NCBI RefSeq assembly: GCF_000150275.1
Contig: NW_002060953.1
Location: 1,310,367 to 1,374,366, forward strand
Direction: 5' to 3'
DNA from: Trichoplax adhaerens
Lineage: Eukaryota > Placozoa > Uniplacotomia > Trichoplacea > Trichoplacidae
Length of the DNA: 64,000 nucleotides
Both the position numbers and the translations under genes were made by a program. The notes beneath the pieces are model-generated. The model was not told the DNA's origin and searched no databases. It saw nothing but the letters and a program-made list of their open reading frames with translations. The number at the start of each line of letters is the position of its first letter. Within the stretch, counting starts at the first letter, position 1. Positions 23,074 through 34,241 of this stretch are shown here, in pieces.

Positions 23074-25627
23074 ACACTTTTCCTTTATATAACAGAAGCC
23101 GTCATTTAGCTTAACGTAAATTTACTGTGTTTACCATTTGTTGCAATATTTAGTACTATGATCGGGATGTAGTACGAGTATGTCATACATAGTCAGGATT
23201 CAACTTTAATTTTCGGCTTTGTTACCTCTAATCCTTCATGAAGAATTCCTATCATAATATTATAATAGAGATTCAGTGACATGCTTTCTTTTTTTAGTGA
23301 TACCTTATTTTGTGATTGCAGTCACTACACTTTGTTTTTCTAGCCCGGACCAGGGTTTCTTACGTTCTTTACGATGAATCCTCAGCTTGTGCTCTTTCAC
23401 GTCCGGAACTTTGTGCGTTCCGCGACATTTATTCTATTATCTTGTTTACTATTTATATGCTAACTTCTTTTTACATAATTTTTATATTCACATAAGAACT
23501 ATTTTCGGTTACTTACTATTTTATTATGCAGCAATTTGTAACAGATTGCTTAATCAATTTTCTATCTAGTAAATTAAAAATAAGTATATTAATGTGATTT
23601 TACTTTATTAAAGTAGCACAGAATGGCAGGTAATTGCAACAATCCTCATATTTCTGGTAGATTACTTTTGTTAGTAACAGCAATTGCATCGGTTATTTTT
23701 CCTATGCGTCCGCATTGCGCGATAATTTTAAAAAGTAGAGCATTAGAAAGATTAGGTAAATTATTTTGGAAGGAACGTAGCTCTATTACTCGTAAAGGAA
23801 TTATTACTATATCAAACTGGAAAATAGTATAGTAGGTAAAATCGATAAAACAATTCTTCGTTGAGAAATGCCTGTCCTCAAATTAATCTTGTTAATTAAT
23901 TTCTGTAGTAGTGATAGGCAATTGTTTACTGTCGTATTGCTAATTTTAATAGTTCTTTTATGTTTGCATGTCGCTTGAAACGGATTATTAAAGTATCCTT
24001 AGAACGACTACAATATTTGCATTACACTTAGGGCCACAAACAGATTGTGGTCTTTAGCGTAAAGCAGCGTTACATAAAATTATGAAATTGATACATATTT
24101 TTGATTTCTGTTTTTCAATGACTGTTAAAGCAACCAAAATTCGCTAATTAACGATGATTACTCTGTATACCCACAAATGTTCCTAAAGTAAAAAGGCTTT
24201 GGCCCAATTTTTTCTCAGATATACTGAAACAAAAATACGAGCTTATTGGATATTGTACTTGTTATATCTTTAATCAATATGATGACGCAGACTGACACAT
24301 AGATAGATCCCTGTAAAGAATATACCTTTTTATTTTATGGGCTTAACCTTATATACCAGCCCACTTATAGCTTGTACCGTACTGTTAGTAATACATAATA
24401 CCAGATATTTAGGCTTCTTTACATACGCGTTACTGTACCAGATCTTCTGAATAATTGCAATCATCTGGTAACTAATCTACAGTTCTGTTATATCACTGTC
24501 CACATAACGACACATGGTACTGTAAGTGAAAATCTAAGCAAGAACTGATAAATTCTATCAGTTGTACGGGACGAAAAACTATTGTTTGTAAAGCCCGAGC
24601 TATGTGCATGTAGTTGATATTCTTACTCGCATTAAAGTGTCAAAGATGGAAATTTGATTCCGGATAACATCAATACTTAGATATTGTACATTGCATAATT
24701 ATGGTTGTTTAGAAGTAAACATAGTGACTTTTGAATTTTCAGAATTAATGTCGTACCGTGCATGTTTCCTTTTTCTTGCCTTGTATGGAAAAGTAATTGA
24801 CGTTTTGCTTAAATCGATAATTTCGCATCACATAGTCCTTACCTCATTCTATTTTCCTAACTTCATGTTGCAAACAATTTATAATAATTGTAATCCAGAC
24901 TTACAAATCTGGAAAAATTTAGAATTTTACTATTGTCAGTCTACTATATGCTTTATCGCTAGCAAATGTACCAGAAATACCAGATTTACAGTAAAATGAA
25001 TTTATACGCCAATTAATTGCCAACTGAATGGGAAAGAACTATTTGTTACTTAAGAGCAGATTTTTAATCGCTATCTTAGGGATTCGACAGTTTCATTTAT
25101 ATATCTGTAATTTAAGATGTATTTTTCGATATGCTTTAAAATATGAAGTATTAAGTTTTTTTACTAAGATTTGAATTTGAACTATCTACATTAAAATAAA
25201 ATGATTGCTCGAAAGATACAGTTGGATTTTCAAAGTTTTTCTTTTATTATTGATGCAGTGATAGAAAACATAACGATGGCTATAACAGTAGACTTTATAA
25301 TGGTCAATTTACATAACTTATTAGTTATACGCAGCTGAATCTATAACCTATTTAATATTGCTATTCATGGCTCGATCTTATCCTTTCTCAAAATAATGCT
25401 CTAGGCTATTACAGCATGTAGATAAGTAATAAATCATTCAAGCTATCAGAAGACTCCTTAAGCAATTTGAAATCATACTATGAACAAATGTCTCCACCTT
25501 TGTAAATTTGAAATTAGAAGGAATTTTTAAGTCTGACTCAGTTTGCAAGGTGGTAGGTAGATCTAGAAATTTGTCGAAAATTTGGCGATCAAAAGATGCA
25601 GTCATTATAGTGAACTTTGCAGAAGGC
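23074..25627. other. Intergenic, upstream of GPCR 4
   Basis: No supported gene. Short frames at 23387-23569, 23623-23832 (69 codons from a real ATG, basic C-terminus) and 24691-24999 (TTG start) show no domain and no similarity to the receptors. The frame of the next receptor stays open upstream to 25508 without an ATG. Confidence 0.45.
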
Positions 25628-26644
25628 ATGGCAAATAATTCTACGGAAACTTCTAATCACGAAGAAAATGTCTCAGAAATCTTAACTGATGCTATCATAT
25701 GGGCAGTTATTGGAGTAGTTACGGTTATTACTAATTTTTCGATATTTGTATGCACCGTTACCTCGAACATAAATCAGAACCCATTTTTTACAGTTCTTAA
25801 TAGTTCATTTCTTATTGGTATTTTATTTGGAGGATTTTATATTTTACCTCAATGGGCTGCAGAATACTTTACAAGCGAAATACCAGGTTTATGTTTTCTT
25901 CTACCTTCTCTTGGCAGTCTATTGCTACTGTGTTATAATTTACATCAGTGCTTCATAAGTATTGATCGATACTATGCGGTAAAATGGCCAATTTGCTATC
26001 GTAAAAAAATACATAAAAGCTGTTATATCTATTTTATAACTGCTATTTGGTTGTTTTCACTTCTCTTCGTAAGCATACCTTTCATGGCCTACCGAATAGT
26101 AGAAGTTGAAAATTGTACCAACCTGAGTGATGAAACGGCGGAAAATGTTTTTCTCTTCATAACGTTTATTGCAACGAATATTTTGCCCGTAATCATTATA
26201 ATCTTTTGCTATGCTAATATATACCATAAATTCCATCGCCAACGTTCAAAAACTTTTGCATTGACTATCTCTGCGAATCAGCAATCAAAGCGAAGTGTTG
26301 ATAATAAAACTATTAAGGCCTCTATACAAATGGGATTTTTGGCAATAATTTTTATGGTACTGATGCTGCCGTCGACATTCATCTTTACATTTGGATCATT
26401 GGGATTGATGTCATCACTACCTGGTATAGTTGCCTACCATTTACATATAGTCAGTAGATATGTTTCATTCCTCTATCCAGCTGTAAATCCTTTACTATAC
26501 TGCTACTTTGTTGATAGTATCCGATCTGCTGTAAAGAGTAAAATATTAACAAAATTATGTTTTCATAATGAAAATTCAGTATCGGTCTATCAAGAAAGAA
26601 ATAATAGTGGTACAGTGCTAGTAAATTACACAAGTAACAGTTAA
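25628..26644 (+). CDS. Class A GPCR 4, single exon, 338 aa
   Basis: An intact receptor. The open frame extends 40 codons upstream to a TTG at 25508, but the first ATG is 25628 (context GGCATGGCA). The resulting MANNSTETSN N-terminus resembles the MANNT starts of the receptors at 32656 and 61022, so that start is chosen. Landmarks: TM2 LIGILFGGFYILPQW, Cys3.25 at 89, CYNLHQC in TM3, DRY at 113-115, Trp4.50 at 141, ECL2 Cys at 163, Pro5.50 at 187, Pro6.50 at 248 in LMLPST, NPLLY at 287-291, helix 8 CYFVDSIR. Asp2.50 and Trp6.48 are absent, as in the rest of the family. The C-terminal tail is longer than its neighbours', rich in Ser, Asn and Tyr with possible phosphorylation sites, and carries Cys311 as a possible palmitoylation site. 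Ligand unknown. Confidence 0.94.
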   Translation: MANNSTETSNHEENVSEILTDAIIWAVIGVVTVITNFSIFVCTVTSNINQNPFFTVLNSSFLIGILFGGFYILPQWAAEYFTSEIPGLCFLLPSLGSLLLLCYNLHQCFISIDRYYAVKWPICYRKKIHKSCYIYFITAIWLFSLLFVSIPFMAYRIVEVENCTNLSDETAENVFLFITFIATNILPVIIIIFCYANIYHKFHRQRSKTFALTISANQQSKRSVDNKTIKASIQMGFLAIIFMVLMLPSTFIFTFGSLGLMSSLPGIVAYHLHIVSRYVSFLYPAVNPLLYCYFVDSIRSAVKSKILTKLCFHNENSVSVYQERNNSGTVLVNYTSNS

Positions 26645-28000
26645 ATACTAGATAAAATTGCCAGTAGTAAGATTATAATGACAGATACCAGAGCAAAGTA
26701 TTTTCTATAATAGAGCGTGTTAGAGAATTCTAATTATGGAGCGTTGTTAATTCACTGTTTTCTAAGTTCAAAGTATTTGCATTCTATAAATGAAGTCATA
26801 GTTTATGACATAAAGATGTACAATATAGAGATTTCAGAAAAGGTATGAGTAGGTTGACGGTAGAGAAAAGAGGAAAGTAAGCGATAAAATCTTTCCGCTT
26901 CGTTAACCGTGATAATCGTATTACTGCAGCTAGATATATCAAATCACCGAATTATTTTACACCAAAATGTTATAATTACTGTGGAATTCAGTCTTTATTT
27001 CAAATGTTATCCTAAAATTAAATTTAAGTGCCTTAATCTTATTTAATCTGTTATATCATTCCCTCTTAGATTTTCTTTTCATTGTTACAATATACTTTAA
27101 TTTATGTGAAAAAAAGCTTTTTCAAGTACACTCTTTCATAATCTAGTTGCAGACGATAATTATATATGGCATGACATAGAATAGTTAAGATTCTTAATAA
27201 ACTGACATTTCTAGCAAGAGAACTTGCTGATGCACTGAGATTATAGCGAAATAATTTTAATAATGTTTCTGTAAAAAATTTAAATCCAGTCAAAAACGTC
27301 AGTGATGATTGTTAAAATTTAAGACAATTTGAGTTGGCATCTGATATTAATGGAGGATGAGAGCTAACAGCTATGAAAAGGTCTAATTATATATGCAACT
27401 GACAAGAATATCTTCAACTACCCTAGTAAAGATAACTTTTTAAATATATATTTAATTAGCCCAGTAGCAGCTTCTGCTGGCGCCTATACGCAGCGTATTA
27501 TCATCCTATTTTCCATATAAGAAATAGATAGTAACTAATTACATTGCGTATATCCATTAATTGAGAGCGTTATTTTAATCGTCAAGATAGATAAGATATC
27601 TTTGTTATAATAGGAGATCTTAGGCTAATTTCAACATTATTTATGTTACTTAATCTTGTCAACATTACAGTATCAAATTTAAATTATTCACAAGTAAATT
27701 AAGCTTGTTATAGTTCTCATACTAAGATGGCTTCCCATCTTTATTAATGACTTTCTGGATACAATATTATAACAGAATTTGGTAGAGATAAAATAACTAA
27801 TACTTAATCAGCTCATTTCCTTGGTATTGTCATCTTATTATCTAGCTTTTATCCTTGTGACTTACAGTATTTAAGGAAGTATAACCTATTCGTAATGAAA
27901 TGAAAAGTGTAGAAATCAAGTTGCAAAACTTTAATAGACTTTGATTCTACTTTCGTTGCACTCCGGTCGACTTGACGAAACTTTGACACCAAATAAAATT
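26645..28000. other. Intergenic, downstream of GPCR 4
   Basis: AT-rich and without a supported gene. An imperfect inverted repeat at 27909-27950 pairs GTAGAAATCAAG with CTTTGATTCTAC and sits just before a sharp change in base composition at about 28000. Confidence 0.4.
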
Positions 28001-28800
28001 TGGGGAAATAATTGATCAACAATTTATTACAAAAAAATGGAGAAGTATAAACCGAACAATCTTACAAAAACTTAACTTTAAATATTAATAAAATAAGTGA
28101 CAGACTAAAAAAATGTCAACAACCAAACAACCTTTCAAAAAGAACTACGTTTTAACTTACAACAATTCAACCTCAAAGGCCTTTTAAATTCAACAAGTAC
28201 TTCAAACAATCTTCTTCTACTCTCCCTCTAAATTTTCTAATTGCACTATCATTTATAGGCTTCGTAGAGCCGTCAGAGGTATTTAAAACTAAACATTTAC
28301 TAACCAATCGCTCTTGATCCGTTTTAGAAAACTACTTTGCACCATTTAAGAAAACAAAAATCATTCAAAGTTCAGACACAATTTACCCTACGATTCCCTT
28401 ACAAAATACTATAAAACCAAAAAGTTAACTATAATATATATCAAACTTCACTTCTAACATAATTTCTATCATTAATGCATTATAAAAGTCTAAAAATTAA
28501 CCTTTAAACATCAAGATTTAGTCATAAAAGTAACAGTCTAACTACTTAACAATCTACACAACCTCTGCCAATTTCCATCTTATTTTCTATTTTCCTAACT
28601 AACTTTCCTAATGTGACTTTCAAGTCACATTAGGAAATTCCAAAGTTTCAAATTCATAGCAAAAAGTTCAAATTTCAAAAATCGACTCTTAAAAACGATA
28701 TTTTTCATGAACAAAAATTCAAAAATTAAAACAGGAAAATTATATCAGACATAAATCCGACCGGTTCCGGAATCCGAATCCGAAAAATCCGGATTTTATA
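28001..28800. other. G-poor, strand-asymmetric tract
   Basis: On the + strand G is visibly scarce and C is common through this stretch, unlike the flanks (28561-28610 has almost no G). It contains a perfect hairpin at 28604-28637 (16-bp arms, 2-base loop) and ends in a TCCGG-rich patch at 28757-28797 with a 14-bp palindrome. No open frame is convincing on either strand. It could be a non-coding transposon body or an old transcribed unit; unidentified. Confidence 0.4.
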
Positions 28801-29242
28801 AAGATCACACTAATCGCTTATCAAAAATTTTATATGACTATTACGACTACTTTTCTGACATTAGTATCACTGAGTATTGATAGTTGATGTTTTAGCGTCA
28901 GATTGTACAATAACTGTACGATTATAGACTACATTACAGTACTTTACTGTCATGTCATAAATCCCCTTTCTCTAAGGATAGGGTTTTGTTACTATGTCAA
29001 TTTTACTTACAGTTTGAATAGACGATCAAACGCCCTTTCTTTAGATGAAGCATTTGCTCTCGGGCTGCTTCTATAGTAATCTATATAATACCTTGTAAAA
29101 TAATGAAGAAGAAAAGATGGCGACATGATGATTTGGCAGGGTAAAACTTAAAGGCACTATCACTTTCTAGGTATTTTCTATAGTAAAATAATACTAGTTA
29201 CCTACTAAAAGCTATAAAGGACTCTACTTTTAGTCCTTTACT
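28801..29242 (+). mobile_element. Half copy of the fold-back element (right arm)
   Basis: This matches the right arm of the fold-back element (about 16700-17143), from the TTTTCTGACATTAG block to the terminal TTTTAGTCCTTTACT. The inner hairpin of the terminus is intact. The left arm is missing, and the G-poor tract lies directly to its left. Confidence 0.8.
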
Positions 29243-29704
29243 ACACGAGACTGCAAGATCAAATAATGACCCTTTCTTGCGACGATAATCCGAAATGATA
29301 GTAGACTATAGGGCACCGGTATATTAAACGATTTCATAAATAAAAACATGCCAAATCCGGCTATCTATAAGTAATCAGTAAATGTCCAATTGTCCACCTC
29401 AATAGATCTATTTATTACAGAAATAATTTGGTTTTTGAAAAAAATTTATTTGTTAGATAATTAGAAAAAATTATCAATGTTATCACTAGTAACTGCTACA
29501 GAAGAGTATGTAAGCTAGGCAAAATTTAAATAAATCCTGTTCTTTTCTTTCACAATACAAAAGAAAGGTCGCTTATGCTTGCAGTAGAGGCATTTTACGA
29601 TAGTATTAGGTCAGAGCTAATACTTCAACACTGCTGATAGTTAAGTAACTTTTAAACTTGCGTAGCAAGAGAGAGCTAAATCAAATATAGTATTGCATCC
29701 TTTT
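29243..29704. other. Intergenic, nothing recognisable
   Basis: AT-rich spacer between the half fold-back and the next LTR, with no gene or repeat boundary seen. Confidence 0.45.
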
Positions 29705-29709
29705 GCTGT

Positions 29710-30261
29710 TGTGATATATACCGATCACGAAATTCCAAAATTTTAGAAAAATAAGGGCTTTATTGAATCTTATACAAAGATTTACTACACACAGCTCTAC
29801 TCTAGCCGAATACTACTACTAAAGACTTCTACAACGAACTAACAGAATAATATAAAGTTGCATGCTTTTATACTTTTCGTAGCATTCGCAGCTACAATCC
29901 GCATGGCAACCTTTTACCTTATATTACACATAGTTAAATTATTCTTAGTAAGACTGTTCTACTGCGGACCATCGTTAATTCAATATGGATACGACTACAG
30001 TAATTACGTAGACATTATTCACACCAGCCAAAGTACAATGAATTAACCATATCCCAATATATGATTTACAGTTCTATTTTTACCTACAGCCTTATTAGTA
30101 ACTCAACACCTTACTGTATATAGTCATCTGTACTCTAGCATAGAGTCTCTACCACTACAGTGTATAGTTATAGCTACCAAATATCTCTTAAGATAAATAT
30201 CTACCGTACATTATACTAAACATGGCTAAGAGTCTACAATCACAATACTAGATACATTACA
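29710..30261 (-). mobile_element. Solo LTR, group III, 552 bp, TSD GCTGT
   Basis: In LTR orientation (minus strand) it starts TGTAATGTATC and ends TATATATCACA. GCTGT flanks both sides (29705-29709 and 30262-30266). The minus-strand TATA box is at 29865-29872 and the minus-strand AATAAA at 29759-29764. It is near-identical to the LTR at 33684-34236. A 62-codon + strand frame inside both copies is antisense to the LTR and not a gene. Confidence 0.93.
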
Positions 30262-30266
30262 GCTGT

Positions 30267-32655
30267 TTTCATATCCATGGGCAATTTAAACTCTTCCCTT
30301 GCGAAATTCGAATTAAATCACTACTGAACGGCTTTCTTCATGGCATTGTATAGTTGCAAAATTTTAAGTTACATATACTATTTAGCGTGATATCTTATAA
30401 AACTTGATAAAAGCCTAAATAGTTTTTATTTTTAGTTATAACTAAACCAAACTAGCGATACTGTTGTATTTCTATATAAGAATTTATTATGGATTAACAG
30501 AAATAATGGTCTATGTTTATGCAAGTACAAATTAGCAGCAAAAAATTTAGTATCTAAACTGCCTAAAATGTAGTAATTTATTTAAGTAGTAAATTCTGTT
30601 GCTATCCATTTGCTATTTGAATTCCCATATTTTATGATCACATACTGGTTAAAAAAAGTCTTTCGTTAATTATATATTAAGGACTATTGCTCTCACCGTT
30701 TATCATAGAATACATAGTAAAATGAATCACATCGTAAACTAAGGAGCAAGTTCATCTACATTTTCTACGAATAGGGAAAAATTGTACGAAGAATATGTAT
30801 TTGCATACTCGAAATTCGTTAATAAATTGTAATATGATTAGGATGAAATTCCAATAAAAAGATATGATCTTTAACAGCTAATTGCAGAACTTAAATCTAG
30901 CATCTTTACGCATAAGCTATAACAATGACTGGATGACGTAGTTTGGGTAGGAAATGGAATGAAACTGTTTCATTTTCCATGCTAATGATATGTTACATTA
31001 AATATTTGATTTCTTACTTATTACCTATTTTCACTTCTTTTAAAATTTTCGTACCAGGTGTATGAGTATAGTTATGAAGCTATTTTACGTACAGTTGCCT
31101 TTCTAAAACGATGCAGAATATCTCTGTTATCGAAAGATCTATAAACGAGTTTACTGCTAGTAATATAAATTTAAATATGCAGCCATTACACGTAAACACT
31201 TAAAACTCAGTAAAACAAACTTTATTAATTAGGTTCAATTTATTTACTTAATTGACTAATATCGTAATTCAAAAAATTTGTATATCGGTAATTAATTTAT
31301 CGTATAGGGTTTACGAGTTAAAATATTTTTATTGCACTTTTAATTTCTTCTGTATAGACACAAAATGCTACCTAGAGCGTAAGGATAGTGCATAATTCGT
31401 GTATATTTATCCTTCCTGTAATTTATTAAATGTTAGCGTAGATATCAAAAAATTTGTAAGAGTAGTATCATAGCCGTAAGCATTAAAATTTTATGATCAA
31501 ATACCTAGATCAGAAGCACATTATGCTTTATTGATACTTCGAATTGAGTTGTCTTATAACAGCGAAATTACAATACATTCTTTAAGCAGTAATACTCATT
31601 TCTCCCGAATTTGAAGTTTAGTAGCATTTATTATAAAACTATGCGTAATAGAGATCGAAATAAATATTTATACACAGAATATTACATTTGTTATCAGGAA
31701 TAACAATATTATTTAGCTGCAATGCAGCAGATAGTGCCAGTATTTTAACCATACTTACTCATGTTACCGTTTTGTAAATGGTAGATAAGCACAAATGCGA
31801 TCAGATCTATAATGTTACTGTACCACTAGGCAGAAGTAATTTGTTTTCGAATAATGTCAATTTAAAATAATAGTTATTGTTTTCATACCCGTCTTAAACA
31901 TTTTTTATTTCATTGTTTATATCACGATATATATTTTGTTAAAAAAAAATTATTATTTGCAAGGCTAATTACAATTTATGAAAACGTGATGGCAGGCAGA
32001 ATAGAAGGGGCCGTCTTTTAATATTCAATTTTTCTGCAACTAATAGAATAATGGCAGTAAAGAAATGCATCCGCAAATATGATATTCTATTTGCGCCTTA
32101 TCGGAATGTAGTGAGTTGGATTAAACACTGAATTATTTTCCTATTTTTAGACTAACTTGTACTAGTCTACAATTTTTACAAAATGTAATAAAGCAGACTT
32201 CCATCTGCATTCAGTTAGACCAACTTTATTTTCAGTTGTAGCAGTAAAGCAGACTGAGATATAGTCAACCTTATTACACGGAACTTCTTATGATTGAAGG
32301 CATGATGTGATATAATATTTAAATTAGACGAATGCCTTGAAATGTAACAAGTAAAATGTTTACAAACTTAGTTATTATCATGGAGTAAAGTATTGATCAT
32401 TAAATTTTAAAGACTTCCTATCGAACAAAGCAGGCACTTTGAAGCATATGATATTAGATGGGTTTAAAATGATACTTTATAAAGAAGAAATAACAATTTG
32501 ATTCCGGTCAATACATACATTTAATAATTAGTTTTCTTTAGAAGCATTGAAAAGCAGACGAATAAAAGGTGCTATAGTGTCCAAATTGAAACAGAACACA
32601 TATATTACTTTCCACATGATACTTTGTCAGCGAGTAGGCTGAAAGAATTATTGCA
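30267..32655. other. Intergenic, upstream of GPCR 5
   Basis: AT-rich, with no supported gene. Around 32186-32262 GCAGACT and TAAAGCAGACT recur. No TATA box could be chosen. Confidence 0.45.
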
Positions 32656-33639
32656 ATGGCCAACAACACGGACGGTCTAAACTGCTCTCTGACAGAGAGT
32701 TGTAAATTTACATATACTGAAGGCATATGGCTTTTTATAGGTGTCTTTACTGTCATTACCAATTCTGCTTTACTTTTAAGTTTAAGAACTTCAAACATTC
32801 GACGTAGTCCTTCAAATTTGCTATTAGAGAGCACATTCGTTATTGGAATCCTTTTCGGCGGAATGTATATTATTCCACGATGGACTGCAATAAAATATAT
32901 TTATAAATTTGGATACTTCTGTTCCATGCTACCTCCTCTCGGTGCTTCTCTGTTTTTAAATTATAACTTGCATCAATGCTTAATTTGTCTCTATCGTTGG
33001 TTTGCTATTAAGAATTCACTTCAGCTCTACAAGTCTATAAAAAGAAAATTATCCATATTTCTAAGCGCGAGCTGGATTTTGTCATTTATGATGGGATATA
33101 TGCCATTGATGACATATAGGAAAATACGACATGACCGATGCGTTACTTCATCTGATAATTTACCTGCTAAAAAAATTTATCACTGCTGGCAGTTTTTTGC
33201 TTTATTCGTTTTACCTGCTACCGTTATAGTAATTTGTTACTCAAAAATATTGCATGTATTTTACACGCAAAGAAGAAAAGTTTTTACAACTCGTATTATT
33301 TCTAGCATATCTGATGTTATTAAAAGAATTCCCAACTGTAGAACTGTAAAGGCATCCTTGCAAATCGGATTGCTGGCAATTATTTTTGTAGTGATGATAG
33401 CTCCTTACGTATGTGTCTATACATTGTCCATATTAGGCTTTATCAAACCCGAGCCAAATGATATTATCTATTCCTTACACAAAGCACTTCAATATTTGGC
33501 TTTCTTATATCCAGCTGTTAATCCATTATTGTACGCATACTTTATTGACAGTATTCGATATAATTTTTTTAAAAATATTTCCTGTTACTGCAAAAGAAGT
33601 AAACCTAAGCAAGTTCTAAATCTAATTAAAGTATCTTAA
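32656..33639 (+). CDS. Class A GPCR 5 with YRW in place of DRY, 327 aa
   Basis: An intact single-exon receptor starting at the first ATG (context GCAATGGCC, a good animal start). Landmarks: TNSALLL in TM1, VIGILFGGMYIIPRW in TM2 without Asp, Cys3.25 at 89, NYNLHQC in TM3, Trp4.50 at 140, ECL2 Cys at 162, Pro5.50 at 187, Pro6.50 at 250 (VMIAPY, Ile at the Trp6.48 position), NPLLY at 289-293, helix 8 AYFIDSIR. Arg3.50 is kept (114), but the preceding Asp is Tyr and the next residue is Trp. The ICL2 WP pair found in the other receptors is replaced by KNS. Losing the acidic partner of Arg3.50 often raises basal activity in class A receptors; whether it does here is inference. The C-terminus has a CYC cluster (310-312), a possible palmitoylation site. 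An LTR begins 44 bp after the stop. Confidence 0.93.
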   Translation: MANNTDGLNCSLTESCKFTYTEGIWLFIGVFTVITNSALLLSLRTSNIRRSPSNLLLESTFVIGILFGGMYIIPRWTAIKYIYKFGYFCSMLPPLGASLFLNYNLHQCLICLYRWFAIKNSLQLYKSIKRKLSIFLSASWILSFMMGYMPLMTYRKIRHDRCVTSSDNLPAKKIYHCWQFFALFVLPATVIVICYSKILHVFYTQRRKVFTTRIISSISDVIKRIPNCRTVKASLQIGLLAIIFVVMIAPYVCVYTLSILGFIKPEPNDIIYSLHKALQYLAFLYPAVNPLLYAYFIDSIRYNFFKNISCYCKRSKPKQVLNLIKVS

Positions 33640-33683
33640 ATACGAATATACCGTTTATTATATGAGCTTGCTGGATAGCTTCC

Positions 33684-34236
33684 TGTGATATATACCGATC
33701 ACGAAATTCCAAAATTTTAGAAAAATAAGGGCTTTATTGAATCTTATACAAAAATTTACTACACACAGCTCTACTCTAGCCGAATACTACTACTAAAGAC
33801 TTCTACAACGAACTAACAGAATAATATAAAGTTGCATGCTTTTATACTTTTCGTAGCACTCGCAGCTACAATCCGCATGGCAATCTTTTACCTTATATTA
33901 CACATAGTTAAATTATTCTTAGTAAGACTGTTCTACTACGGACCATCATTAATCCAATATGGATACGACTACAGTAATTACGTAGACATTATTCACACCA
34001 GCCAAAGTACAATGAATTAACCATATCCCAATATATGATTTACAGTTCTATTTTTACCTATAGCCTTATTAGTAACTCAACAGCTTACTGTATATAGTCA
34101 TCTGTACTCTAGCATAGAGTCTCTACCACTACAGTGTATAGTTATAGCAACCAAATATCTCTTAAGATAAATATCTACCGTACATTATACTAAACATGGC
34201 TAACAGTCTACAATTACAATACTAAGTTACATGACA
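33684..34236 (-). mobile_element. Solo LTR, group III, 553 bp, 44 bp behind GPCR 5
   Basis: Reverse-oriented LTR starting TGTCATGTAAC and ending TATATATCACA in its own direction. The flanks CTTCC (33679-33683) and CTTTC (34237-34241) are a 4/5 TSD match. Its minus-strand TATA box is at 33839-33846 and points toward GPCR 5. No AATAAA lies between the GPCR 5 stop and the LTR, so the receptor's 3' UTR probably ends inside it. Confidence 0.9.
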
Positions 34237-34241
34237 CTTTC

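Noticed and set aside
23623-23832. 69-codon frame from a real ATG with a basic C-terminus
   Set aside because: No similarity to the receptors or to a family I can name, and no second exon evident.
29858-30046. 62-codon frame conserved at 33832-34020
   Set aside because: Both copies lie inside near-identical group III LTRs and run antisense to the LTR. The match reflects the young repeat, not protein selection, and the + strand start is GTT/TTG-type context next to the LTR's own TATA box.
29710-34236. GPCR 5 as cargo of a retrotransposon bounded by two LTRs
   Set aside because: Each LTR has its own TSD (GCTGT on both sides of the first, CTTCC/CTTTC on the second) and the outer flanks do not match, so they are separate solo LTRs.
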